Origin: Acanthochlamys bracteata
Lineage: Eukaryota; Streptophyta; Magnoliopsida; Pandanales; Velloziaceae
Direction of reading: 5' to 3'
Length of the DNA: 64,000 nt
Assembly (NCBI GenBank): GCA_019914995.1
Contig: CM034141.1
Coordinates: forward strand, 3,410,001 to 3,474,000
The position numbers were made by a program, and so were the translations under genes. Below the pieces are notes generated by a model. The model ran no database searches. It saw nothing but the letters and a program-made list of their open reading frames with translations, and was not told where the DNA came from. Numbering within the stretch: position 1 is the stretch's first letter; each line of letters starts with the position of its first letter. Positions 23,866 through 36,130 of the stretch are shown here, piece by piece.

Positions 23866-25160
23866 CTTCAATAGGCACTATTTGGGAGTTGTAATAGCTT
23901 CAAGCTTTCATAGAACTGTATGTATTATAACCAATATTCTTAATCAAACTTAAATCTTGGAATGAGGTTCTTACACCTATTTGCATTTTGTATGCATTCA
24001 GTGTTGAAGGTCAAGCTCCGCAAGTCAGCATTGTGTAGTTTGAAAAGAAAGCATTCCCCACCTCGCCACTGATCAAGGCCAACGACACCATTAAGCATGA
24101 TCTGGAGACTCACGGATCTCTAGCTTCATCAAGTTTGATGTTGACAATGTTCCCATTGTTACCGATGGAAAGAAACAAAAGGACATGTTAGAATGTCTTA
24201 AGTTGCTAGATGAATTGTGTAGTTCATAGTAATGGCTTGAACGGTCTGTTTTTCGCGTTCATATACAACTTATGTACTATTTTAGTACTGTAACAATTTA
24301 TGTTTATTATAGTATGGAGATATATTGTTATTTTTGGAATAATGTGGTTCTTGAGGGGCTTTTGAAATAATTATATAACTTTTAGCACTGCTCAGGTGAT
24401 GATTGTTAAGCATATATAGTTGTGTGTATGTTGTGTAACGAAGATTTTAATTATATTATTATAGTTGTCAAATGATTTTGCAAATGATATGTAAAGATGT
24501 GTGGTATCTATGAATGCTTCTTTTTGAAGATGATGAAAAAGAATGAAAATTAATAAAATGAGTCAAATCATTATTGATAATTTGATTAATTAAAAATTAG
24601 ATTATTTTGGCTCAAAAAAATGAAAAAATTAGTCATAGCATACAATTTTAATTTACAAAAATAGTTATTTAAAAATGTAATAATTGTGGCATGGTAAATC
24701 TTAAAATAAATATAGATATAGTATTTATATCATGTACTAAAAATTATATCATAATATTACAATTATGTAAAAAAGTGAATATATAATAAAAATTACAGTA
24801 TATTATTATAATTGTGCAATATATATTATTTATATATTGTGTAATACAAATTGTAATAAATAATTATAATTATAAATATAATTGCAATATGCGTGTATTA
24901 TGTAATGTAATTGTGCAGTACAGTGGTTAAGAATGTATATTTTTTTGTTTTTCTACGATTGAAAATAATTATTACTAGATTAATAATTTTATAATAAATT
25001 AACCTCACTTTCAACATTTTACTTCCAAATACAAAATAATACAAAAAGTTACTTCCAACTCAATTTCAATTATTAAAAAACACAAGACCTTAATTCACTT
25101 CCAAACAATATATTTTTATTAACTCACTTCCTAAGAAATCACTTCTAATGCCAAAAGAAC
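23866..25160. other. Right part of the Harbinger-like stretch
   Basis: A short plus-strand piece near 24120-24227 reads KKQKDMLECLKLLDELCSS followed by a stop, as if it were the tail of a gene. It matches no family I can name. The rest (24260-25000) is very AT-rich with no coding signal. Confidence 0.3.
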
Positions 25161-25169
25161 GCTCCCTTA

Positions 25170-26939
25170 TCCATTAAATAGTGGGACTTCCATGTGTTAT
25201 CAATTAAAATTCTTTTTGGATTTTTAGGCTTGTGCAATGTACATCAACAATAGGATGAAGGATCTTCATAATGCTAGTATGTGTTCGAAGAGTCCTACTT
25301 TGCAACCTGAGGATATTAAGTGATGAGGTATTCTACTGTAGAAGCAAATTCTTATTCACATACAAGGCCCCCTACTGAAATTAAAAAGTGTCATGAAGTG
25401 TTCCTACATACCTCAAATCGTCGTAAAACAGTCCCTATGGTGCAGAAAAAGACTTTGCTGGCTTAAAGCTTCATTTGACCTATTTTCATTTGGTTTTTGC
25501 TTCCCATTGTGTGTGTGTGTGTGTGTGCTTTTTTTTTTTTTTTTAATATTTTTTTATATTGTAGCATTTTTAGCCGTTCAAAGGCTGAGCTGCTCTTTAC
25601 TATCATTTTTAATGCTGTAATATGAGTGACACATAGGTTTAGGTATTTAATTTGTAGTCCATGAAACAGTTTCTGTATAAGTCAAAAAGGAAAGTCACAT
25701 GAGGCTTGAGCTGTACAAGATAACAATTAAAATAGTTATTGATTATTGCGTATGTAATTAAATGGAGAACATCGTGAATATACTCATATTTTCTTTGTGG
25801 CGTAAGTTTGAATGAAATTGTTGTAGTGCTTTATTTCTATGTTCAAGTTTTCAGGTTTGCTCAATGCATGAAATTTAGTTAGTATAGAAGACTTTTGAGC
25901 TTCAAAAGTTATATGGCAAAGGATTCTGTTTAACAAAAAAAAATGATGTTTATCGTCTGTAAAAAGCAATTGAGAAAACCCAAAACAAGGAAAATATATT
26001 TACTCGCAGTTTGACGTTTGATTATTGGCTTTTTAGAATGTCATTTTATTTGCTATGCCTGTGGTTTACTCTTCAAGCGTGGAACATTCAATTGTAAGCA
26101 TCATGATTGTACATGCGCACCAAAAGTCGTCATCAGGCTTGTGCCATGCAATCAATCATATAGTAATAAGAAAGCAAGGATTCTACTAAAACACAGTTCA
26201 GCACTCCAAAGGTTCAAAATCATCAAGAACCCAAGAAATAGCATGAATTTTCCTCATCACAGCTACTATGTAAGGGCACTGAACTAGTTATCTCACTATA
26301 TGTAGACACTAAATAAAAGCTAATCCCAACACACATCCTGTAATTGCTTAGAAAGCTTACAAAAGCGTTTCTATGATCAAAGTGTTGATAAATGTTAACA
26401 ACAAACTAAAGTTTTTAAGTTGCCAACGTACGAGAGATAGATGATTTTGATATGTCAACTCAACCATAAATACCAAAATCCAACAGAAAAAGTGATTAAA
26501 AACCTTGTCAAAGTTTGAGGGCACATAGATAATAATATTTTGAAGATACTTCATAACGATGCTAGAAAATTTTACAGTTTACCAAACATATGCCAATAGT
26601 TGTAGTTGCATAGCTGCCAACAAAATCACAAACTAATTGTTTAAAAAATCTAACTCCAAGCACATACCAATAGTAAAATGTATAAAGGTTAGTTACAAGT
26701 TTAATTTTTAAAATGAGGTCATAGATACTGAGCACTTAGGAGCCAAGTTATTAGTTGTAAGACCATTATGACAGATAGCAAACCTTCACCATCACCTGTC
26801 TTTATCTTTATTTTATTTATATATTGACTATCATGTCTATCTTTGCCTTCATTTTCCATGTAGTTAATAACAGTTAAGTAAGAAAGTGATGAAAATGTCA
26901 ACTTTTGAATTCCAATAAGGAAGTTAGTAGGAATTAGAA
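25170..26939. other. Intergenic DNA with no recognised gene
   Basis: It contains a GT/T-rich low-complexity tract at 25508-25550. The open frames are short and without family resemblance. Confidence 0.5.
25508..25550. repeat. (GT)n followed by poly-T
   Basis: About nine GT units run directly into a T tract. Confidence 0.9.
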
Positions 26940-27640
26940 CAAACGGTTATACTTATCTTTCTTCTGATTTCGATTCTCAAGATAATTTCATTTGTTAAGT
27001 TTCACTATACAGCCTTGTTACTACAGCCTTCATTTATTCGAGTATTATCTATGTAAATCTTCCTTCTTTTTTCTTTTTTGTGAGATATTGAGATTCAAAG
27101 GTAAAACTCAGAGAGGCCTCAATTAGAGCTTGTGAGTTTTCATTGACATTGCAGGAAAGACAACTGAGATTTTGTCATGGTTGTTCGTCTTCATTATTTT
27201 CTTTATCTCTAATGATAGTTCTTATAAGCTTTTCAACATGAATTAGTAAATCCGCTTCGTTTCAGCCACTCTATAATCCAATTAATTGTCAGCCATTTTA
27301 GAGTTGGATGCTTTTTAATACCTCAAGAATTTTCATGTACACTTACTAACCACCGCCATACTTAACTTTTGTTAGCTTCTTTAATCCACCTATTAAGAGA
27401 AAATAACCGGGTATCTCTATGTCACAATTCTGAAAAATCTTTACAAGGTATCAATGAGAAATCTTAGAAAGTCAAAAAATGTGTATTGGTAGCTTCCTTC
27501 TTTTATGATTGGACTGAAGTTCACGTTTCACTCGTGCTAAAAATGTTTTTAATTGAGACTTTCTCATATTAGTATAGGCATCAGTACCCGTATTCACCAT
27601 TGTATAGGACAAACTCAAATTGAGCTTTCTTATTTTTTTT
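26940..27640 (-). pseudogene. FAR1/MULE transposase relic, C-terminal half
   Basis: On nucleotide comparison this matches the C-terminal part of the pseudogene at 52936-55122. The Lys-rich tail block (acaatttcat/cttgtca-like, 26980) and the gattcaaaggtaaaactcagagagg block (27092) align. So do atccacctattaagag (27385), the SWIM-adjacent block (27420-27450) and ttgagctttctt (27618). It is too decayed to translate. Its missing N-terminal half is found at 35060-36130 in the same orientation. Confidence 0.65.
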
Positions 27641-27734
27641 TTTAACCTGTTGAAGAGTGCTTCATGCTAATGTAATCCTTTTTTTTTTTGTTCTCGCTCA
27701 GTAAATTCTATTCAAACATGTTGAAATTTTCAGG

Positions 27735-27897
27735 TATTTTGACAATAAAGCATATTTGAGATTGGCTCGCCGGATGCATGGAAACAAATATCACATGCAA
27801 GCAAAGTTTCACCAAGTATTTTATGCTTATCGAGAAGTTATTTTTGGTGCCGAATATCTTTTCAAATCCGTCAACCAAATCGGAATTTTTTCGTGGT
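27735..27897 (+). other. Exon-like fragment of an unknown gene
   Basis: After an acceptor-like ttttcag (27728-27734) the plus strand is open and reads YFDNKAYLRLARRMHGNKYH, then MQAKFHQVFYAYREVIFGAE and a stop near 27897. The composition is protein-like (many charged and aromatic residues) and unlike the nearby transposon relics. I do not recognise the family. It may be a captured host exon. Confidence 0.35.
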
Positions 27898-28269
27898 AGT
27901 TGAAAGAGAGTATGCCAAGAGTAAATCAAGTCAAGTGAGTATGATTTTCATCAAGTACCAAATATAGAAAATATTCTTTAAGTTTGTTGATTGCAGAGAC
28001 ACTTAAACATGATCAGTTTGATAGCTCTTCGGATAGCAATTTTTCAAATGTTATATATCTCTCTGATCATAAAAGCGTTTCATGATCTGAGTTTTTCTAT
28101 GGATATCATAGATCTTGAAGTTACTACAGTCAAAACTTTAGAGCATTCTATGGAGAAACGAAATCTACAAAAGTTGGAAAACTTTACTGTTTGCATAAAT
28201 CTCAATGTTTACAAGACAACAAGATGCAAGCTCAACAACTTTCAGCTCGAGTGACATTTTGGAGATTAA

Positions 28270-28442
28270 GGGTGCATTTTTTTTCACCCGAAAGTCACTT
28301 TTTTCTACTAAGAAGTCACTTCTAAATTTTTTTTATAGAAAGAACACAAGAAGAACACATTACTTCCAACAATACTATCTAGCACTTATTTCTAAAAACT
28401 AACTTTCAAAACACTCACTTCCGAAGCCAAAAAAACGCACCC
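28270..28442. mobile_element. Tourist-like (PIF/Harbinger) MITE
   Basis: A 173-bp unit with inverted ends GGGTGCATTTTTTT and AAAAAAACGCACCC, flanked by TAA on both sides (28267-28269 and 28443-28445). Its interior carries agaagtcacttct-type words shared with the ends at 13941 and 25166. Confidence 0.8.
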
Positions 28443-28773
28443 TAAATTTTTGCTGACTTTTGATCTGATCTCTATTTGAAATTATAAGGACATCATGAAG
28501 ATAATTAGCAGCAAATTTGGGTGACATGGCAGCATAAAGAAATAGAGAAATAAACCTACAATAAGAAATCTACAAAGTAGCTGTTTCCTTTCATCAAGCC
28601 TTGCATTCTCCCTAGCCGTTGGAAGCTTAATCTATTCTGCAGGTCTGATCCTGCGACAAGGAGAGGACTTCATTATATAGTGTAGCATTGAGAACATCAA
28701 AAGCAACACTGAACAGAGCACCTAACTATGATCATTCATTGTGAAAGAAAAACCTGTGGAATATGTGTGTGTG

Positions 28774-28795
28774 TGGGGGGGGGGAGGGGGGAGGT
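28774..28795. repeat. G-run, quadruplex-prone
   Basis: A run of G tracts with single A interruptions follows a short GT repeat. Confidence 0.8.
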
Positions 28796-28899
28796 TTGTT
28801 ATGGCAAACTAAAAGCTAAACAGTCCATTGTTCTGAAAACAGTTAGCAATCAGCCGATCAAATTATTACTGACGAGTGACTAAACGTTAACTGTATCAT

Positions 28900-31800
28900 A
28901 CCCCGAAGTGTTAGCATAATAGAATTCAAACAAATAACTAGAAGTGCTAAAATGCAAACGAGTCAGCACATCAAGAATTTTTATGTGGTTCGACACCAGG
29001 GTACCTACGTCTATGTCACTTGACACCGCAAGTGAAATTCGTTAACGTTGAAGCAATGTACAAGAACCGAGACTTGATGTTTCGTAAAACACCTCCTCCT
29101 TCAATCGAGTCTCCTAGTAAGGACAACTTTAACAAGCTTCTAAACTTCGCAAAGTCCTTTGGGCTACATTGCATGCCTGTGCAAAGGCCTAGCACAAAAT
29201 CGCTAACCTACACTATGCTAACAACCATAGAACTTACAAGTACTCCTATAACTTTTCTCGCAAGGTTACAAGTATTTCACAAAGTTAAGCTCAAGTGATC
29301 TCCCTAACAATGATCTCTAATCTCATGTCAAGAAACCTTAACGGTGTGTTTGGATGAAGAGTTCATAAGGAGGAAGAAGTAGGAGGAAAATAAGGGATAG
29401 GAAAGAAAGAAAAAGGAAGGGAAGAAGAAAATCTTTATGCTGTTTGGATAAATTAGTAAATAGAAAAAAGTGTAAGAGTAAATTGTGTTTGGATTAAAAA
29501 AATAATAGAAGAGGAATTCTGAATAGAAAGACAAAAATACCCTTTTTTAAGAAAAGTTTGTTTTAATATGATACAAAACTTTGGTTCAAAACAGTCATAA
29601 TTTTTGTTGTATATGAACTTCCAAGCATTAAAATGAAATAACAAATTGCATCACCACTAATCTTATTTTTTGGCTTCAGTACATCGCATGCTGTATAATT
29701 AATACTTTTTAACAAATAAAATAATATATTATTAACAACGATGATATGCATCTAACATGATTAATACAACACCAACTTTGGAAGTGCATTACCAACACAA
29801 CATATGTACGTTTCAAAATTAATAGAACAATAAGTTAAATATTACATTACCAACATATATATATGCACTTTGCAAGATTACTAATCCTAACTCTCTAATT
29901 CAATTTCTAAAAATTTATTTTTTCAAAGGTTACTTTTTAAAGAGTTATTTTATGTGAAAAGAACAAATCCTAACTCTTGATCCCTCCCAAAATTCATGCA
30001 TTAGTTACGAGATTTACTGATTTTAGTAAAAAAAAGGAAAAAGAAAATTTGCCCATTTATATACAGAATGGACTGAAAATCTAACAATGTTAACTTCAGA
30101 TGAATTTTCAAAAGAACGGTTATATTCGACAAATTATTTCATGAGATATACAAACACTAAATGTAAATATTACATGTGATGGTAGGAATACACCACCCGC
30201 ATATTAGTCCATTACGACTAATACAACGAATCGAACGATATTACTCGTAAGATTTCACAAAAGGCTCAATTCTGGAATATAAGAATATACAAAGCAATTC
30301 AAAAGTTTTTGGCTTCACATAAACAATTAAATGGTTGTTAGCCCAAGAGCTTGCATGAACTGCCATTTCAAATCTACGTCTCAGTATATACAGATGGTCT
30401 TTGATTTCTCATAGTTCAATCTTCATTTGAGTTGTTTGTAATGATCCTGCAATCAAATTACATAACTTTTTTAGTTGAATGAGAGTCTTTGTAGAAGTAA
30501 TTCATAATCCAGTAGCAGTAGTAGTTCTTTTACCATGGAAGCATTGTGAACAAAATGCAGATTCCTAGTTCTGCACAAGGCTCATTTGGACAGCACTTTG
30601 AAGATCATCATCCCAAAAATTTGCCAGCTGAAATTGATTCCATAAGATTTTGCAAGAACTTCATGCACTCACTAATATTCTCTCTTCTCATTGCCGGCTT
30701 CAATCTCTTCGCATCTAATTCATCTCCATCAAACTATAACAATTCACAAAACACTGTTTTAATTAGCTTCATTTTCTGACAATCGAAACAACTTTGTTTT
30801 ACTCAATTGCAACACAACAGCAGAACATAATGAAAATTCTAATTCTAGTAAAAAAATTGAGATTCTACTGCAATCAATTCGGCCCTGCCTCATCTACTTC
30901 ACAATCTGAAACAAAGCACAATGCAATTGAACTAAACATTTTCAACAAACCAATCTTCACAAAGTTACTAATGAATCTGCATTAGCTTCACCTACTCAAG
31001 TGCTCAACCATTCCACCTTATAAACAAATTCAATACAGAAGAAAATCTCTACAGAAAATACAATGGCAAAAAAAAAAAATCAAATAGATAGAAATCAAAA
31101 CCAATGATCGAATTCTCAGATCTCAAGAAAACAAACTCCACCACTTAACACCTAACCAAATCAATACAAAGAAAAACATCGACACCATACAAATCAGAAG
31201 AATAACAACAGAGAATTAACTTACCAGACAAAAAATTCGTAATTCAGAAAGCGAAATTTTGAATTGAAGATAAACATTACCGGAGATGAAATTCTTGTTT
31301 GGATTTTGAAGAAGGCTGCGGCTTTCTATGAGAGATTTCGAAGGATCCAAAACACGTTAGATTCGATGGGTCAAAAAAGTCCGTACGACGAAAATTTACA
31401 GCAATCGGAGACGAGAGGTAGATCACGAGATACAGGAGGTAGATCGCCGAAAAAGACCTATATCTAGAGATAGATCGCCAAAGAATATCTGGATAGACAG
31501 ATCGCCGGCGAGAGCGAGAACGGGGAAGCTGGAGAGCGAACACTGGGAGAGATCGAGCTTGGGCAGGAGCGTGGAATAAAAAAATTTCTACCCGTACACA
31601 CCCCAAATCGGGGTGTTATGTTTCCACTTGCAAACAGTAGTTTTTTTGCCCCCCTATCTCCCCCTTTTTACCTCCCTCTCAAATAGTAATTTATTAACCA
31701 AACACAACATCGAGAGGAATTGATTCACCTTCCCCATTCCCGTTATGTACCCGGGAACCAAACACACCGTAAGGGATCTCATGCAAAAGAAACAAGAAGA

Positions 31801-33840
31801 ACAAATGCTCAAGAAAGTGCTCGATTTGGTGTTATTCTCCTTTAACGGGCAGCAAAATGATGGCTCGTTTTTATGCTCTGAAAGTTGTGTTCTTGCTGTC
31901 CTTAATGCTGCAGCTATATAGGCTAGAAGAATGTATGGCCAAAAATCAAAAGTAAACGGCTAGTAGATGTGTTATGTCCTTTGTTTCTTCCTCTTTGAAA
32001 ATTTATTCAATTTATTTCCTAGTTGGCCATTGTTGCTGAGGTGGATGTATTCTTTTATGTCTCAGGAGCACGTCTTGAAAATCTGAAGTGAATCAGGTGT
32101 CATATGATGCTTCAAAACAATCCAACGATTCAAGTGCTTCTTAGAATTTCTACTGCTCTGTCATCCGAATTTTGTGGTAGATTGTTTCTCTATAATCAAC
32201 ACGATTTCTTTCCATAGAATTAATCTCCAAGATGTCTTATCCAATCTGCATATAAAGATCATACCTACATTATTACAACGGATAATTGTGATATAGCCAT
32301 TTGAACTTAATTGGTCTAGATTGTGTCCATACTTGAAAACTATCCATCTTTATAGATTTGTTTGATATCTTCCAATATTCTCTACACAAAATCAGAAAAT
32401 ATATTTTTTGAAAATTTTCTTGATTGAGTTAGCATCTGTTGAGTTAATTGCAACTGGTTGGCACATCTATGATTCCAGAAAACAAGTTTAGCACGAAAAA
32501 AGTCCGGTTGAGTCCATCAACTGGCCTAGTCTGTCTAATTACTTTGCCGATTTTTTTATACATCGATAGTGGACGAATCTGCCACTTTTTGGACTGTAGA
32601 TAGATATTTAGTCAGCTTTCAGTAGCAAAAATTAGATCTCCAAAATGTGACTCGAGTTGAGAGATATTGAATTTTTACGCTGTTGTCCAGAAGAGGTTCA
32701 CTTGGGTGCATCAAAAAATTGGCAAGTGCAAAAGAACGAGCTTCTCTGATTTTTTAGGATTTGTTTCTTCATGGTGACCTGGCTTTTGGAATGTAGAAAC
32801 CTCATGGTGTCTTCTATCCTTGAAAAAATCAGAACTCTAAAATAGTGTATGAGCTGAGAGATATAACTTTTGCCGTTAATTGTGTCAAAGTGCTGTCCTA
32901 GATGATCCAATGATATTGAGCAGTGTGTGATCAGCAAATTTCATAGTATTCTCCTATCTTCGATACCTGATGAAATGTCATGCTCTTTGTCTCCATGTAC
33001 TCTCTGTCATGCCATCTTTCAAATGTAATTAATAAATCTCCATTTGGTGATATGAATAGAAAGATATGCAAGTGTAAACTTGGCATGTCAACTAAGTCTC
33101 AACACATGGACAAATTCTGTATGATGTTCTGTCCAGCTCCATATGCTATGCAAATCCATTATAGACATGTTCAAAGCTTAGTAATTATTCTCAAATATGA
33201 GTTATCATCAAAAGACTTGGGATTTTCAACTCACTGCTCTCCAAAGAAGAGAACATTCTTCAAAATGTGAGCTTTACTTGAGTTTTTGTTCTCTTTGTTT
33301 CAATGTAAAAACCTTTTTGGCTTTCTTGTTGAGAGGTTAGATATTATTATAAGTGAGATCATTTGAGCTAATTTTATGACATATTTGTAGTCTTGAGAGA
33401 AGGTTGAATGAGAACTTTCGAGTTCTCTAGTGAGCTAACATAGAAGTAGGTTAGCGGATTTGTACTAGACCTTCGTGAAGGCGTGCACTTTGTTGTAGGA
33501 GGGACGTTGCCAAGTCTACGAGGCTGTGATGAGTTGGCTTTGCAATGAGACTTGGCTTAAGACAGAGGTGTTTTGTGAATATCAAGTCCCGGTGTTTTTA
33601 GTTTGTATTACGTTAGTGAATTTCACTTGAGATTTTAAGTGACGTAGACGTAGTTACTGCGATCTTGAACTATGTAAAATCTTAGTGTGCTATTTGCTTT
33701 ACATCTCTTAGCACTTGTATAGTTTTTGTTTTAAGTTTTATTGTGCTAACGTCTATGGTTTAAGTTAGCAGGTTTAAGTTACTATTCACTTTCAGTTGCA
33801 CGCCACAACCTTACAGTCGATTGACTGGGAACTGATCATT
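28900..33840. mobile_element. Five-kb structure with long inverted arms, unclassified
   Basis: The left arm (about 28900-29338) is repeated in inverse at about 33290-33770 with moderate divergence. The word gtgacatagacgta on one arm pairs with gtgacgtagacgta on the other, and gaatttcacttg and agcact/tagcac words also correspond. The first bases inside the nested 2.4-kb element (31773-31810) continue the left arm. The interior (31850-33280) has no recognised frame. The arms are too long for a typical MITE. It may be a foldback-type DNA element or two opposed retroelement fragments. Confidence 0.5.
29342..31769. mobile_element. Harbinger-like non-autonomous element, 2.4 kb
   Basis: It has perfect 12-bp inverted ends, CGGTGTGTTTGG and CCAAACACACCG, flanked by TAA on both sides (29339-29341 and 31770-31772). 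Removing it rejoins the left arm of the surrounding inverted structure. The open frames inside are short (for instance 31264-31467 on plus). No transposase is seen. The right part (31270-31560) is GC-richer and leader-like. Confidence 0.75.
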
Positions 33841-33848
33841 GATTAAAT

Positions 33849-35002
33849 CATAGTTGTAAGAACCGAACTGGATGTTGATCTCAAAAGCTGTGTCGGTCGA
33901 CGGTTTGCGTGTTGACCTGGCGGTCAATGGGTCGACTCCTATTAGCAGGAGTTAGCACGAAAGCTACAACGGAGAGTCAATAAACCAAAAAGTCGGCAGG
34001 CGATGGTGATTACAAAGTCAATCTCCCCAACAAGTGCGGCCTCCTGTTCTTCTTCAACCCTTTGCATCAGAGTCTTGACCTGGCTACGTAATAGATTAGG
34101 GAAGAAAATCTATGGAAAACAAGGTTTCATTTATAAAGAAAAATCTCAAATTTTTAAAACACAAAAAATGAATTAATTATAGGAATATTGAATAATTCAA
34201 AGAACTAAAGATTCGAGAAGAAAACGAATAAACCTAAGCAGGAGATGGAGTGATTTGCTTAACTATAGCAGTAACAGTGGTGGAGGGAGAGATTGCCAGT
34301 GAGATAATGGTAGGAGTCCGAATAGGTGAGCAGTGGGGGTCAGAAGCAAGCGATTGACGCCCGTCGACAAAACTTAATCACATACTTGAGCCAGAAATCA
34401 ATAAAATTGAGTGAGAGAAAAGCTTCAATAAGACAAAGAGATGGCTTCCTACAGTTCAACGTAGCTAAATTGCCAACAAGAGGTTCCAGCGAAGCTAGAG
34501 TTTTTTGCTAATAGTGATTAAACTAAATATGGTGAAACTGAAGAAAGAGTAGAGTGAGGTGAGAAGATGGACGCCGGAGTGAAAAAAGGAAAAAAATCAA
34601 AGCCGGAAGGGACAGTAGCTTGTCGATGAGAACAAGTGGGTGGCTGTCGGGGGAGAAGAAGAATGAAAAAAAGAGAGAAAGAAATTGAAGATAAAAAGAG
34701 AAAGGTAGAATAAATATAAGGTAACTCTCAAAGAATAGAAGATAAAAATATAAGGTTTCTTATTTATTTATTTTTTTTTTGGGTAGAGTAGTACCTCCTC
34801 CCAAAGAAATTTCTTTTCTCTAAGTGATCCAAGTTGACCCGGACGGGCGGGTCACCGGGTCAACCTGGGACCCGTTAGGTTAATCTGGATCAATCCAGAT
34901 CGATTGCAATTTGGTTTAATTTGCTGACTCGGACTGGTTTAGGCTCCAGATCGACGATTTTTGAGTCGATCCGGACTGTTTAGTTGGAATCTAATAACTA
35001 TG
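33849..35002. mobile_element. Non-autonomous hAT element, 1154 bp
   Basis: It starts CATAGTTGTAAGAACCGAAC and ends ...CTAATAACTATG, the same ends as hAT copies A and B. The flanks are gattaaat (33841-33848) and gattgaat (35003-35010), an 8-bp duplication with one mismatch. Subterminal words gggtcaac and cggaccgg-like match the larger copies. The interior is unrelated to the transposase. Confidence 0.85.
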
Positions 35003-35059
35003 GATTGAATTCTCAATAGAAATTATTTAAAGTTTCATTTTTACCATAATTTCATTCAC

Positions 35060-36130
35060 CTACCCTCTCCCTCTCCCCCTCTTGAGTCGTATCCCACAGG
35101 TTTCATTAACAAAACACGTATCGTTCTTTAATACAAACTTCCAAGAGTTGTAGATAAACGAAAACAAATTCTTGTAAAAGAGTTCATGTGTTTGGAATGC
35201 CTGATAGTATTAGTGCCAACATAGAAAGTATTCAAATGATAAGTTGGTGCCCATTTTTCTCGAATGTTGTATGTACCCTATAGCAATTCATTCTTTTCAA
35301 CTCACATGTAAATATCGATTCGTCCCAAACCTCATCTCAATAGCATTAGGAACATAAGTTTTCTTAATACATATTAAAAATTATTCATAGCGTTTTTTCC
35401 TTAAAATAGATAAAATCTATATTGTTTATTTAATACTACCTACACAACAGTTGCAATACTATATCTTAATTTTTTATGATTGAGGAGGGAAAACACCTGT
35501 CGTAATTCCAAGCCAAGTTTAAAGATCCTACTAAAAGGAGTCTTTTGTCATCGAGAAGTGCATAACCAAATTGAATTGACTACATATGGTGGTTACCTCA
35601 TATGCATTCTTACAATACACGGTCACAAAATATCCACATCAATAAAATACTAAAATTGCATAAGCGAATGATGATTTATCTAGAAAACTGCTTGCTATCT
35701 ATCTTTATAGCATAAAATAAATTAAGATTGCTATCCTTTTAAAAGAGTTAAACACAGCTGTAGCATTGCCTCTCCTAGAATTTTTTGTGATTGTTAGTGA
35801 TTTTATGATTATTCGTTAAATATGTATGGAACTTCATTCATAGGTATGACAAGGAGTCAAATCTTAGGTGCAACATGTATATTTTTATAAATAAGTATGC
35901 ACATCCTTTTTGCCGGACTAAGTGGTTGTGGTTGTTCTATTAGTATACTTCACGACTTTACACTATCCATAATTTTGTTTTATCACTTCTATTATTGCAA
36001 CCCTCCACATTTCACCATACATGTGCTTTTTTGTCATTTTTACTTCATTTTCGAGCAGCTTATCTATCTTTTTTCTTTCTATTCTTTGTGAATCCTAAAT
36101 GCTTACAAGTCATTTGCTAAGTACTCACTT
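35060..36130 (-). pseudogene. FAR1/MULE transposase relic, N-terminal half
   Basis: By nucleotide comparison with 53813-54960: the block around 35205-35290 (gtgccaacatagaaagtatt, then caaatgataagttggt) matches 53890-53960. gaagtgcataaccaaattga (35552) matches the block at 54295-54315. The block around 35885-35925 (cacatcctttttgccggact) matches 54730-54750, next to the WRKY-like zinc finger. Nothing can be translated. It completes the half at 26940-27640. Confidence 0.65.

Larger units (their letters stand above)
13941..25166. mobile_element. PIF/Harbinger-like ends bounding a composite 11.2-kb stretch
   Basis: The left end (GGGTCTTATCCTTTTACCC followed by ggtcacttcc and agtgacttct) and the right end (cacttcctaagaaatcac followed by gccaaaagaacgctccc) are imperfect inverted repeats. 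They match both ends of the small MITE at 28270-28442. Each is flanked by TTA (13938-13940 and 25167-25169), the 3-bp TWA duplication expected for PIF/Harbinger. Just inside are a leader-like block (14060-14440) and a possible gene tail (24000-24230). No DDE nuclease is visible. Most of the interior is later insertions: a viral fragment and hAT copy B. The two ends could belong to separate elements. Confidence 0.45.

Noticed and set aside
34326..34511. Small frame inside the non-autonomous hAT element
   Set aside because: It is short, unrelated to transposase and not conserved in the other hAT copies.
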